Source of the DNA: Vibrio tapetis subsp. quintayensis
GTDB taxonomy: Bacteria; Pseudomonadota; Gammaproteobacteria; Enterobacterales; Vibrionaceae
Direction of reading: 5' to 3'
Assembly: GCF_030409945.1 (NCBI RefSeq)
Contig: NZ_JAUFQV010000035.1
Location: 248,001-312,000, forward strand
Length of the DNA stretch: 64,000 nt
Part shown: positions 8,479 to 16,670 of the stretch, piece by piece
How the letters are laid out: every line of letters starts with the position of its first letter
Numbering within the stretch: position 1 is the first letter of the stretch
The notes under the pieces: generated by a model
Told to the model about the DNA's origin: nothing
Seen by the model: the letters and a program-made list of their open reading frames with translations, nothing else
The model's database searches: none
Translations under genes and position numbers: made by a program

Positions 8479-11400
8479 TTAAAGTGTTTTAGACATTGCG
8501 GCAGAAGCTTGGCTTGACGCCGCTTGACTGCCCGCGCCTTTCGGCTGGAAAGTCTCTGTGCGGAATGGAGCAGCAATCACTTCAATTTCTTTCAGCTCTT
8601 GATTACCCGGTGCACTTGCCATTGGAGCAGAAACTTGCGACTTCAACTTATGTGGAGTTCGCACTTCTTTAGCTTCAACAGCCTTGCTTTCAACAGCTTT
8701 AGCTTCAACAGTTTTCGTTTCAACAACAGGTGCAGCTTCAACTATCGGAGCTTCAACTACTGGAGCCTCAACTACTGGAGCCTCAACTACTGGAGCCTCA
8801 ACTACTGGAGCCTCAACGACAACGGCTTGTTCTTCAACTTTTGCTTCAACAATTGGTGCTTGTGTTTCAATAGTGACTTCTGTCACAGGAGAAATAGGCG
8901 CTTCAATTGTTTCAACTTTCGTTTCAACTGGAGCGACTTCAGCTACCACAGGGCGCATGATGATGACTTTACCCATAGACATTTCAGGGCAAGCAAAACC
9001 GCCTGCTGGAAGAGATAGCGGAAGTACTGTATCTACTTGTTTCTGTTCAGCGTTGTTACGCTTCTTAGGCTTGTAGAGATCGTACTTAGGCATCACTTTA
9101 CCCATTGCCATTTCAGGAGAGGCAACACCACCCTTACGTAGGCGGAATGGGTTAGGGCGACGGTCACGACCACGGCGACGGCGCTGACCGCTTGCTCGTA
9201 GATGACGAGGTGAACGGCGATTACGACGTTGCTTGCCCTCTTCACTCTCAGCTTTTGCCTGTGGTTCTTGCTTCGCTTCGTTTTGGTTAGCCGCAGCAAG
9301 TGCTTCTGTTGCTTTCGCTTCTTCAGCTGCTTGTTCTTGCTGAGCTTTCACTCGAACTTGCTTGTTCATCTTGCGACGTTGGCGGCGTTCTTTAACTTGT
9401 TCCGCTTTCTTCTCTTTTTGAACAACAGGTGCTTCGGCTTGAGCTTCAGCGGCAAGTTGCTTACCTTGCTCTGCAAGTTCGTTAGTTTTTGCTTCATCCC
9501 TAGGCTTGCGTTCCTGTCTAGGCTTACGCTCTTGTCTAGGTTTACGGTTATCAGCTTTAGGCTTGTTTTCGTTGTTACGATCTTGCGTAGATTCTTCGTC
9601 ACGACGCTTGTTATTACGTTGCGGGCGATTGCCATCGCGTGAGTTACGGCGGCGGTTGTCACGCTGATCTTTACGGCCACGACGTTGTTGATTGCCGCGA
9701 CGGTTGTCGTCTGTCTTCTCTTCTTTCTTTTCTTCGGGTTTTGTTTCTTCAGAAGAACCAAATAAGAAACTACCTAGTGCTTTAAACATACGGCTTAACA
9801 AGCCAGGTTCAGCATCTACTTCAGCAGCTTTTGGCGCTGATGTAGCAGCTTTAGGCATTGGAGCCGGAGTTGGAGCAGACTGAGCAGGAGCGGCAAAACC
9901 TTTAAGTGCAGGTTCTTCAAGTTTCTTAGGCTTGATTTCTGCCTCTGAAGGTTCTTTGCTTTCAGCTTCTTTTAAAGCTTCAAGCTTTTTAGGAACTAAG
10001 TAAGAAAGCAGGTCTTGCTCTTCACCATCACGGAGACGAATAACTTCGAAGTGAGGGGTTTCCATATCAGAGTTAGGCACAATTGTGATTTTCACATTTT
10101 GTGATTTTTCAATATGGTTTACAGAGCGACGTTTTTCGTTCAATAAGTACGAAGCGATAGCAACAGGTACAACGGCAAGCACTTGGATGCTGTTGTCTTT
10201 AAGTGCTTCTTCTTCAATCAAACGAAGAACAGAAAGTGCCAATGATTCATTGTCACGAACCACACCAGTACCGGTACAACGAGGGCAAATGTGGTGACTT
10301 GCTTCAGCCAATGACGGGCTTAAACGTTGACGTGACATTTCCAACAGACCGAAGCGTGAAATACGGCCGATTTGAACGCGAGCACGGTCCATACGAACAG
10401 CTTCACGTAAACGACTTTCTACTTCACGTTGGTGACGAACAGGCGTCATATCAATGAAGTCGATAACAACTAAACCACCAAGGTCACGAAGACGTAATTG
10501 ACGAGCAATTTCATCTGCGGCTTCTAAGTTTGTGTTCAGTGCTGTTTCTTCGATATCTCCGCCTTTCGTTGCACGAGAGGAGTTAATATCGATAGAGGTT
10601 AGCGCTTCAGTTGGGTCGATAACAATAGAGCCACCAGAAGGCAAACGAACTTCGCGTTGGAACGCAGATTCAATTTGGCTTTCGATTTGGTAGTGGCTAA
10701 ATAGTGGTACTTCACCATCGTACTTCTTCACACGATTTAGGAAATCTGGGCGAATAAGTTGAATGTGCTGTTTCGCACGTTCGTAGATGGTGTTGCTATC
10801 AATCAAAATTTCACCGATATCGCGACGCAAGTAGTCACGGATAGCGCGAACAATTACGTTACTTTCTTGGTGAATTAGGAATGGAGCTGCGTTGTCATTA
10901 GACGCATCTTTAATCGCGTTCCAATGGTTAAGTAGAACGTTAAGATCCCACTCTAGCTCTTCCGCGCTTTTACCAACACCAGCCGTACGTACGATAAGAC
11001 CCATACCTTGAGGTAGCTCTAATGTGCTTAGTGCTGCCTTAAGTTGAGTACGCTCGTCACCTTCGATGCGGCGAGAAATACCACCGGCACGAGGGTTGTT
11101 TGGCATAAGTACAAGATAGCTACCGGCAAGAGAGATAAAAGTAGTCAGCGCAGCACCTTTGCTACCACGTTCTTCTTTTTCAACTTGAACGATAACTTCT
11201 TGGCCTTCTTTAAGCACTTCTTTAATGCTTGGACGGCCTTGATATGTGTAACCCGCAGGGAAGTAATCTTTAGCGATTTCTTTAAGGGGTAGGAAACCGT
11301 GTCTCTCAGCGCCGTAATCTACAAATGCAGCTTCTAGGCTTGGTTCGATTCGAGTGATACGTCCTTTGTATATGTTCGCTTTTTTTGATTCGTGGCCAGG

Positions 11401-11493
11401 GCTTTCGATGTCTAGATCGAATAAGCGCTGTCCGTCGACTAAAGCGACACGCAACTCTTCTTTTTGAGTTGCGTTGATAAGCATTCTTTTCAT
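8479..11493 (-). CDS. rne: Ribonuclease E
   Basis: A 1004-residue RNase E, the endonuclease that starts mRNA decay and processes rRNA and tRNA; it also scaffolds the degradosome at the inner membrane. The N-terminal ~510 residues are nearly collinear with E. coli: MKRMLINATQKEELRVALVDG, the S1 domain, catalytic aspartates in SIDINSSRATKG and VVIDFIDMTP, and the Zn-link CPRCTGTG. The C-terminal half is disordered and basic (QRRGRKDQRDNRRRNSRDGN), rich in Lys/Glu/Ala/Pro. It includes a duplicated PEMxMGKV motif and a five-fold VVEAP repeat. Start ATG matches the E. coli N-terminus, although the ribosome site is poor, which suits an autoregulated messenger. Confidence 0.97.
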   Translation of the reverse strand: MKRMLINATQKEELRVALVDGQRLFDLDIESPGHESKKANIYKGRITRIEPSLEAAFVDYGAERHGFLPLKEIAKDYFPAGYTYQGRPSIKEVLKEGQEVIVQVEKEERGSKGAALTTFISLAGSYLVLMPNNPRAGGISRRIEGDERTQLKAALSTLELPQGMGLIVRTAGVGKSAEELEWDLNVLLNHWNAIKDASNDNAAPFLIHQESNVIVRAIRDYLRRDIGEILIDSNTIYERAKQHIQLIRPDFLNRVKKYDGEVPLFSHYQIESQIESAFQREVRLPSGGSIVIDPTEALTSIDINSSRATKGGDIEETALNTNLEAADEIARQLRLRDLGGLVVIDFIDMTPVRHQREVESRLREAVRMDRARVQIGRISRFGLLEMSRQRLSPSLAEASHHICPRCTGTGVVRDNESLALSVLRLIEEEALKDNSIQVLAVVPVAIASYLLNEKRRSVNHIEKSQNVKITIVPNSDMETPHFEVIRLRDGEEQDLLSYLVPKKLEALKEAESKEPSEAEIKPKKLEEPALKGFAAPAQSAPTPAPMPKAATSAPKAAEVDAEPGLLSRMFKALGSFLFGSSEETKPEEKKEEKTDDNRRGNQQRRGRKDQRDNRRRNSRDGNRPQRNNKRRDEESTQDRNNENKPKADNRKPRQERKPRQERKPRDEAKTNELAEQGKQLAAEAQAEAPVVQKEKKAEQVKERRQRRKMNKQVRVKAQQEQAAEEAKATEALAAANQNEAKQEPQAKAESEEGKQRRNRRSPRHLRASGQRRRRGRDRRPNPFRLRKGGVASPEMAMGKVMPKYDLYKPKKRNNAEQKQVDTVLPLSLPAGGFACPEMSMGKVIIMRPVVAEVAPVETKVETIEAPISPVTEVTIETQAPIVEAKVEEQAVVVEAPVVEAPVVEAPVVEAPVVEAPIVEAAPVVETKTVEAKAVESKAVEAKEVRTPHKLKSQVSAPMASAPGNQELKEIEVIAAPFRTETFQPKGAGSQAASSQASAAMSKTL
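8747..8821. repeat. 15-bp in-frame tandem repeat in the RNase E tail
   Basis: Five copies of a 15-bp unit (GGAGCCTCAACTACT on the plus strand, first and last copies slightly diverged) encode consecutive VVEAP pentapeptides in the disordered C-terminal region. The three central copies are identical, suggesting recent expansion. Copy changes would stay in frame. Confidence 0.9.
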
Positions 11494-11845
11494 TATTTAA
11501 AAATCTCGTTATATTTTTCGTTGTTTTCTTAGATTCAGCTTGTCGCCTAGCGTCTTTACCTATGGTGTCTGACCCCGTGGATATTCATTGCAACCTCTCG
11601 GCTGGAAGGGATGCTCGCGGACACTCAGTTGCCACATCGATTCATAAAAATAGATGTAGCCCGCGTACTTAGGCGGTAAAACTCATCATTGGTAAGGTGA
11701 GTAGAGCGACAATTGATACTTCTAGATTTTATGTCTGACGCCCATTGCTGCATAAGGACTAAGAAGTTTTCTACTCTCATTGCTAGTACATTGCGATGAG
11801 ACTGGTTTAAATAGTGTGAAATATAACCAATCGCATCATTGCAGC
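11494..11845 (-). promoter_or_regulatory. Long rne 5' leader, probable autoregulatory region
   Basis: About 350 untranslated bases separate the predicted transcription start (~11844) from the rne ATG. In E. coli the rne leader is of similar length (about 360 nt) and lets RNase E cleave its own messenger. No gene is convincing within it. The leader contains several possible hairpins that I did not fold quantitatively. Function is inferred from length and position. Confidence 0.6.
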
Positions 11846-11850
11846 TGAGA

Positions 11851-11879
11851 ACTATAGCAGTGCAATGAAAACACGGCAA
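11851..11879 (-). promoter_or_regulatory. Predicted rne promoter
   Basis: On the minus strand TTGCCG (11879-11874), exactly 17 bases, then TATAGT (11856-11851). Both boxes are close to sigma-70 consensus and spacing is ideal. It would give a ~350-nt leader, matching the rne organisation known in E. coli. Confidence 0.6.
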
Positions 11880-12091
11880 TCCGCTTTATCATTTTGTGCG
11901 CAAAAAAAGAGAGGTGAGTGCTGTTATGTTGGCTTGAAGCTAAGAATTTACGGGGCTTATAGCGATTCGGGCGATGATCGGTTGAAAAGTAACCCACTAC
12001 TTATACACAGCTTATCTAAACCTCCATTTTTGTAGGTTTTTATCTTGAATGTATTTTGATATTTCATTCTGGGTTATCACTATTATTCCAA

Positions 12092-12120
12092 TTGGTAGTC
12101 TTTCCTTTCAGTGTTAGAAT
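12092..12120 (+). promoter_or_regulatory. Predicted rluC promoter abutting the start codon
   Basis: TTGGTA, 17 bases, TAGAAT (12115-12120). Transcription would start about 7 bases later, at or next to the ATG at 12128, giving a leaderless or near-leaderless mRNA. No ribosome site precedes that ATG, which agrees. Confidence 0.5.
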
Positions 12121-12127
12121 GCGCCGC

Positions 12128-13081
12128 ATGAATGAGATTAAAACTAGTGTCAGATTCGTCGACATTGACGATGACATGGCTGGGCAGAGAATTGATAACT
12201 TTTTGCGTAATCAGCTTAAAAATATCCCTAAAAGCATGGTTTACCGCATTTTGCGTAAAGGCGAAGTCCGTGTAAACAAGAAACGTATTAAAGCAGAGTA
12301 TAAGTTACAGGCTGGTGATATTGTACGTATTCCACCGGTTAAAACGACGGAAGAGGCGGAAGCATCAGCAGCTCCAGTGAGTACAAAGCTAAATAAAGTT
12401 GCGGAATTAGAACAACATATTATTCATGAAGATGATCATATGTTGATTTTGAATAAACCGTCTGGCATCGCAGTACATGGTGGTAGTGGTTTAAAATTTG
12501 GTGCGATCGAAGCCTTACGTGCTTTGCGTCCAGATGCGCGTTTTTTAGAGTTGGTGCACCGAATCGATAGAGATACGTCAGGTATCTTACTGGTCGCGAA
12601 GAAACGTTCAGCATTGCGCCACCTGCAAGCTCAATTTCGTGAAAAGACAGTACAGAAGTATTACTTTGCTCTGGTGATGGGCGCTTGGAAATCAAGTTGT
12701 AAAGTGGTGAATGCCCCTTTGCTTAAAAACGAAGTGAACAGCATCGTTCGTGTTAACCCTAACGGAAAAGCATCAGAAACACGTTTCAAAGTGCTTGAAA
12801 ATTTCAAGGATGCAACGTTAATTCAGGCGAGCCCGATAACAGGGCGCACCCATCAAATTCGTGTGCATGCTCAATATACCGGCCACCCAATCGCATGGGA
12901 TGACCGATACGGAGACCGCCGCTTTGATGCCTATACCGGAAATGTTGGGCTAGACCGTTTGTTCCTGCATGCTGCGAACATTAAGTTTGAACACCCAGGC
13001 AGCGGAGAAAAGATGGATATCTCTGCACCGATGGAAAATAGGCTTGAAAAAGCGTTGGCTGGATTAAGGGCTAAAAGCTAA
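12128..13081 (+). CDS. rluC: 23S rRNA pseudouridine synthase RluC
   Basis: 317 residues; RluC makes pseudouridines 955, 2504 and 2580 of 23S rRNA. The S4 RNA-binding domain (MVYRILRKGEVRVNKKRIKAEYKLQAGDIVRIPP) comes first, then the synthase domain with the catalytic Asp in LVHRIDRDTSGILL and the GRTHQIRVH motif. The start at MNEIKTSVRF aligns with E. coli RluC; a longer frame from 12056 would run through the promoter. Divergent from rne, as in enterobacteria. The stop codon lies inside a dispersed repeat that supplies the last residues AKS. Confidence 0.95.
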   Translation: MNEIKTSVRFVDIDDDMAGQRIDNFLRNQLKNIPKSMVYRILRKGEVRVNKKRIKAEYKLQAGDIVRIPPVKTTEEAEASAAPVSTKLNKVAELEQHIIHEDDHMLILNKPSGIAVHGGSGLKFGAIEALRALRPDARFLELVHRIDRDTSGILLVAKKRSALRHLQAQFREKTVQKYYFALVMGAWKSSCKVVNAPLLKNEVNSIVRVNPNGKASETRFKVLENFKDATLIQASPITGRTHQIRVHAQYTGHPIAWDDRYGDRRFDAYTGNVGLDRLFLHAANIKFEHPGSGEKMDISAPMENRLEKALAGLRAKS

Positions 13082-13130
13082 GTTCTAAAAGCTAAGTTCT
13101 AAAAGCTAAGTAAAAGAGCGGATACAGAAA
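13071..13130. repeat. Dispersed intergenic repeat, copy A (rluC end)
   Basis: A 14-bp unit TTCTAAAAGCTAAG is present in two full copies (13083-13110) preceded by a 12-bp partial copy that overlaps the last codons and stop of rluC. It is followed after one base by AAAAGAGCGGATACAGAAA. The same two modules occur again after serS (60122-60241), there separated by a terminator. Confidence 0.8.
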
Positions 13131-13164
13131 GAGCAAATGAATCGAGGACGGTTCTTTTGCTCTT
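13129..13164. terminator. Terminator between convergent rluC and yceF
   Basis: Long hairpin: AAGAGCAAA-T-GAATCG / CGGTTC-T-TTTGCTCTT, 15 paired bases around one T-T mismatch, with an AGGA loop. The T-tail is modest (GTCGTTTT). It may serve both genes. Confidence 0.65.
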
Positions 13165-13186
13165 GTCGTTTTATCTTCTAGGTTTT

Positions 13187-13211
13187 GCCTATTGCCTATT
13201 GCCTATTGCCT
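13187..13211. repeat. 7-bp tandem repeat, GCCTATT x3.6
   Basis: Three perfect copies of GCCTATT plus a partial GCCT lie just after the yceF stop codon (yceF ends at 13216). Non-coding. Confidence 0.85.
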
Positions 13212-13215
13212 GATT

Positions 13216-13797
13216 CTAAATCACGTCAACACCTTGCTTCTCAAGCATCTTAATTAAGGTGATAAGCGGTAATCCAACCAATGCGTTAGGATCTTTGCCT
13301 TCCAGTCTATCAAACAGCGCAATACCCAAACCTTCACTTTTAAAGCTACCTGCACAGAAGTAGGGTTGTTCCTTATCGACATAATTTTCAATCATGGAGT
13401 GGCTGAGTGAACGAAAGTGCACAATGAAGGTATCAAGTTCTACATCACATTGCTTGGTTGTAGTGTTATATAAAGCGACACCAGTGTAGAAAGTGATGCT
13501 CTTACCACTTTGGGCGGTTAACTGTTTGATGGCATTTACACGATTGTGAGGTTTGCCCACTATCAGCCCGTCGATGACACAGACTTGATCAGAACCGATG
13601 ACCAAGGAGTGCTCATGAGTCTGGCATCCTTGAGCTTTTCCTTGAGCCAAGCGTTTTACCAGTTCTATCGGCGTTTCTCCCTTGAGTGGAGTTTCATCGC
13701 AGTCTGGTGAAGCAACGCTAAACGGGATATTTAACTTAGCTAATAACTGTTGTCGAAATGGTGATGTTGAGGCTAAAATAAGGGCTTGTTTGGTCAT
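13216..13797 (-). CDS. yceF: Maf-like nucleotide pyrophosphatase YceF
   Basis: 193 residues of the Maf/HAM1-like fold: ILASTSPFRQQLL at the N-terminus, CDETPL, VIGSDQVC with the catalytic Asp, and a C-terminal GLPLITLIKML. E. coli YceF hydrolyses m7GTP, so it may remove modified nucleotides released by RNA decay; this is inferred from homology. It is divergent from yceD and convergent with rluC, as in enterobacteria. The ATG has no strong ribosome site. Confidence 0.9.
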   Translation of the reverse strand: MTKQALILASTSPFRQQLLAKLNIPFSVASPDCDETPLKGETPIELVKRLAQGKAQGCQTHEHSLVIGSDQVCVIDGLIVGKPHNRVNAIKQLTAQSGKSITFYTGVALYNTTTKQCDVELDTFIVHFRSLSHSMIENYVDKEQPYFCAGSFKSEGLGIALFDRLEGKDPNALVGLPLITLIKMLEKQGVDVI

Positions 13798-13896
13798 GAG
13801 TAAGGCTGCAGTTTGGTTCGTTTTAGTTACTTTAAAGTAAGTTTATCTTGTTTGACGTTAGTAATTGAAAAAAACTTAACTTTTTCGCCTTTTTCT

Positions 13897-13925
13897 TTGA
13901 CTCTAAGTGATTAGAAAGATAATAT
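13897..13925 (+). promoter_or_regulatory. Predicted promoter of the yceD-rpmF-plsX-fab operon
   Basis: TTGACT (13897-13902), exactly 17 bases, TAATAT (13920-13925): a near-consensus sigma-70 promoter. Transcription should begin around 13932, only two or three bases before the yceD ATG at 13935, so the first gene would be translated from a leaderless mRNA. Confidence 0.7.
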
Positions 13926-13934
13926 TCGCGCCCT

Positions 13935-14459
13935 ATGCAAAAGGTAAAAATTCCACGCACGGTAGATCCGGCGAAAACAGCTCAAAAACGATTAGATTTT
14001 GATGGCAGCATCCAAATCAGTCTTCTTAAGCGTTTAGCAGAGACAACCGTTGGCGTAAAACGCGACGCAGAAGTGTTATTGTCATTTGGGCTCGATGAGC
14101 AGCGACTTGTAGTTATCTCTGGTAAAGCTAACACGCAAGTCGACTTAGAATGTCAACGTTGTAATGAAGTTTTCACACATGAGTGTGAAGTCAACTTTAC
14201 TTGTACTCCTTATTTTAATGAGAAAAGTGAAGAAGATGCACCCGAAGAGTACGATTTGGTAGATCTGAACGAGTACGGTGAAGTCGACTTAATTAAACTA
14301 GTTGAAGATGAGTTCATTTTGAATTTGCCTCAAATAGCAATGCACGATGATGCGGATTGTAGCGTTAAATCAGACAATTTGGTGTTCGGTGAGATTCCAG
14401 CAGATATTGTGGATGAAAAACCTAACCCATTTGATGTTTTAAAAAACTTAAAACGTTAA
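13935..14459 (+). CDS. yceD: YceD (DUF177) protein, 23S rRNA accumulation factor family
   Basis: 174 residues starting MQKVKIPRTVDPAKTAQKRLDF, aligned with E. coli YceD. It has the conserved ECQRCNEVF cysteine pair and the acidic centre EYDLVDLNEYGEVDLIKLVEDE, ending KPNPFDVLKNLKR. The plant homologue is needed for 23S rRNA accumulation; the bacterial role is less clear but the gene is tied to rpmF in most proteobacteria. First gene of the operon; no ribosome site is possible if the predicted promoter is right. Confidence 0.9.
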   Translation: MQKVKIPRTVDPAKTAQKRLDFDGSIQISLLKRLAETTVGVKRDAEVLLSFGLDEQRLVVISGKANTQVDLECQRCNEVFTHECEVNFTCTPYFNEKSEEDAPEEYDLVDLNEYGEVDLIKLVEDEFILNLPQIAMHDDADCSVKSDNLVFGEIPADIVDEKPNPFDVLKNLKR

Positions 14460-14496
14460 CTTTTAACGGTTAAGTAATAACATAGGAGTAGGGTCA

Positions 14497-14667
14497 ATGG
14501 CCGTACAAAAGAGCAAGAAATCACGTTCAATGCGTGGCATGCGTCGTTCACACGATGCGCTAACTACAGCAGCACTTTCTGTAGACGCAACTTCAGGTGA
14601 AACTCACCTACGTCACAACGTGACAGCTGACGGTTTCTACCGTGGCAAAAAGGTTGTTAACAAGTAA
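14497..14667 (+). CDS. rpmF: 50S ribosomal protein L32
   Basis: A 56-residue basic protein starting MAVQKSKKSRSMRGMRRSHDAL and ending GFYRGKKVVNK, the standard L32 sequence of gammaproteobacteria (which lacks the zinc cysteines). TAGGAGTAGGG supplies the ribosome site. It sits between yceD and plsX, and plsX begins 10 bases after its stop, linking ribosome and lipid synthesis in one operon. Confidence 0.97.
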   Translation: MAVQKSKKSRSMRGMRRSHDALTTAALSVDATSGETHLRHNVTADGFYRGKKVVNK

Positions 14668-14677
14668 GGTTGACCCT

Positions 14678-15703
14678 TTGCAAAATATTACCGTTGCACT
14701 TGATGCAATGGGCGGGGACTTCGGTCCTCGCGTAACAGTGCCTGCCGCCGTGCAGGCATTGTCGCATTTCCCAGAGCTCAAAGTGATCATTATTGGTGAT
14801 CGCGATACGATCACATCTCAACTTTCTCGAATTGGGTACATACCGAATTCACGACTCACTATTAAGCACAGTGATCGCACTATCTCTAATTCTGAAAAAC
14901 CATCCAAAGCACTGCGTAATAGTAGTGGCAGCTCAATGCGCCTAGCTATCGATTCAGTGGCTGAAGGAGTGGCAGATGCTTGCGTAAGCGGCGGCAATAC
15001 CGGTGCGTTAATGGCGCTTTCGCGCTTTCGCTTAAAATTACTGCCAGGAATAGAAAGACCAGCATTAGTGTCGGCTTTACCTACGGTCAGTGGTAACAAA
15101 ACTTGGATGCTTGATCTTGGCGCGAACGTATCATGCGATGCAGACACATTATTCCAATTTGCCGTGATGGGCAGTGCGTTAGCACAAGAACACCTTGGCA
15201 GAGTGCCACGTGTGAGCGTCCTCAATATTGGCGAAGAAGACATTAAAGGCAACGACCTTGTCAAACGATGTGCTGAGTTGCTTAGCGCTTCGGACGAAGT
15301 GAATTATGTTGGTTACGTTGAAGGCGATCAGTTATTGCATGACGCTGCCGATGTAGTGGTTTGTGATGGTTTCGTTGGCAATGTATGCTTAAAAACAACA
15401 GAAGGCGTGGCCAACCTGTTTTTAAATCGACTTAAAAGTCATTTGGCGGCATCAGGATTGAAAGCTTGGATTGCAAAAAAATTGTTTTCTGGCTTATTAA
15501 ATGAACTGAAATCATTGAACCCCGACCAGTATAACGGAGCAAGTTTGCTAGGATTACGCGGCATTGTCATAAAAAGTCATGGAAGTGCTGATGTACCTGC
15601 TCTTGTTAACGCAATTGGTGAGGCAGTACACGAGATCAAACGACAAGTTCCAACCCGGATCAGCGATCGTTTGGAAGCGGTTTTACTCGAGAGGCATTAT
15701 TAG
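14678..15703 (+). CDS. plsX: Phosphate acyltransferase PlsX
   Basis: Converts acyl-ACP to acyl-phosphate, the donor for PlsY in phospholipid synthesis; a peripheral membrane enzyme. The protein has ITVALDAMGGDFGPRVTVPAA, SGGNTGALMAL, LDLGANVSCD and the NPDQYNGASLLGLRGIVIKSHG block. I start it at TTG 14678 (341 residues), because AAGG lies 8 bases upstream and the product then aligns with other PlsX N-termini. The in-frame ATG at 14642 is inside rpmF and adds 12 residues without homology. Confidence 0.93.
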   Translation: MQNITVALDAMGGDFGPRVTVPAAVQALSHFPELKVIIIGDRDTITSQLSRIGYIPNSRLTIKHSDRTISNSEKPSKALRNSSGSSMRLAIDSVAEGVADACVSGGNTGALMALSRFRLKLLPGIERPALVSALPTVSGNKTWMLDLGANVSCDADTLFQFAVMGSALAQEHLGRVPRVSVLNIGEEDIKGNDLVKRCAELLSASDEVNYVGYVEGDQLLHDAADVVVCDGFVGNVCLKTTEGVANLFLNRLKSHLAASGLKAWIAKKLFSGLLNELKSLNPDQYNGASLLGLRGIVIKSHGSADVPALVNAIGEAVHEIKRQVPTRISDRLEAVLLERHY

Positions 15704-15708
15704 TCTTC

Positions 15709-16662
15709 ATGTATAGCAAAATATTAGGAACAGGCAGCTACCTGCCAACACAGGTGCGTTCGAACGCAGACCTTGAAAAAATGGTAGAGACCACTGATGA
15801 GTGGATCGTCACTCGTACTGGCATTAAAGAGCGTCGCATAGCGGCAGAAGACGAAACTGTTGCCGATATGGCATACCATGCGTCGGTTAATGCGATTGAA
15901 ATGGCCGGTATCGATAAACACGACATAGACCTTATCATCGTTGCAACAACCAGTAGCAGCCATACATTCCCATCAGCAGCTTGCCAAGTGCAAGGCATGC
16001 TTGAAATTAAAGGCTGTCCTGCTTTTGATATTGCGGCTGCATGTTCTGGTTTCGTTTATGCACTGTCTGTTGCGGATCAACATATTAAATCAGGTATGTG
16101 TAAAAACGTACTGGTAGTGGGTGCTGATGCGCTTTCTAAAGCATGTGACCCAACGGATCGTTCTACCATCATCTTATTTGGTGATGGTGCAGGCGCGGTT
16201 GTTGTGAGTCAAAGTGAAGAGCCTGGCATCATATCTACTCATCTTCATGCTGACGGCCAATTTGGAGATTTGCTCAGTCTGCCTGCTGCAAGCCGAACAA
16301 ATCCTGAAATGGATAAGTGGTTACACATGGCTGGCAACGAAGTATTCAAAGTTGCAGTGACTCAGCTTGCGCGTTTGGTTAAAGATACATTAGCTGCAAA
16401 CGACATGGACAAGTCAGAATTAGACTGGCTTGTGCCCCATCAAGCGAATATGCGTATTATCAGCGCGACAGCTAAAAAGTTGTCAATGTCGCTTGATCAA
16501 GTGGTGATCACCCTCGATCGTCATGGAAATACCTCGGCAGCTACCGTTCCAACAGCACTAGATGAAGCCGTACGTGATGGCAGAATTCAACGTGGACATA
16601 CCTGCTTGTTAGAAGCATTTGGTGGTGGTTTTACGTGGGGTTCGGCACTCGTTCGATTCTAA
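15709..16662 (+). CDS. fabH: 3-oxoacyl-ACP synthase III (FabH)
   Basis: 317 residues; condenses acetyl-CoA with malonyl-ACP to start type II fatty acid synthesis. The triad is visible: Cys112 in AAACSGF, His in VPHQANMRI, Asn in DRHGNTSAATVP. Length equals the E. coli enzyme. It begins five bases after plsX and is followed by a 132-bp gap before fabD that contains inverted repeats, so fabD may have an extra promoter. Many vibrios carry a second FabH elsewhere; this cluster copy is the canonical one. Confidence 0.96.
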   Translation: MYSKILGTGSYLPTQVRSNADLEKMVETTDEWIVTRTGIKERRIAAEDETVADMAYHASVNAIEMAGIDKHDIDLIIVATTSSSHTFPSAACQVQGMLEIKGCPAFDIAAACSGFVYALSVADQHIKSGMCKNVLVVGADALSKACDPTDRSTIILFGDGAGAVVVSQSEEPGIISTHLHADGQFGDLLSLPAASRTNPEMDKWLHMAGNEVFKVAVTQLARLVKDTLAANDMDKSELDWLVPHQANMRIISATAKKLSMSLDQVVITLDRHGNTSAATVPTALDEAVRDGRIQRGHTCLLEAFGGGFTWGSALVRF

Positions 16663-16670
16663 GTTATCGG

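Noticed and set aside
8747..8821. Possible CRISPR-like array
   Set aside because: Contiguous 15-bp in-frame units without spacers, inside a coding gene.
8524..9076. Long plus-strand frames with Ser/Thr- and Asn-rich repeats
   Set aside because: Antisense shadows of the repetitive RNase E tail; rne is clearly the real gene.
11625..11879. 84-residue minus-strand frame upstream of rne
   Set aside because: It overlaps the predicted rne promoter and leader, has no ribosome site and no recognisable features.
12056..12127. N-terminal extension of RluC
   Set aside because: It lies over the predicted promoter and does not align with RluC; ATG 12128 fits E. coli.
14642..14677. ATG start for PlsX inside rpmF
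   Set aside because: No ribosome site and extra residues foreign to the family; TTG 14678 has AAGG at proper distance.
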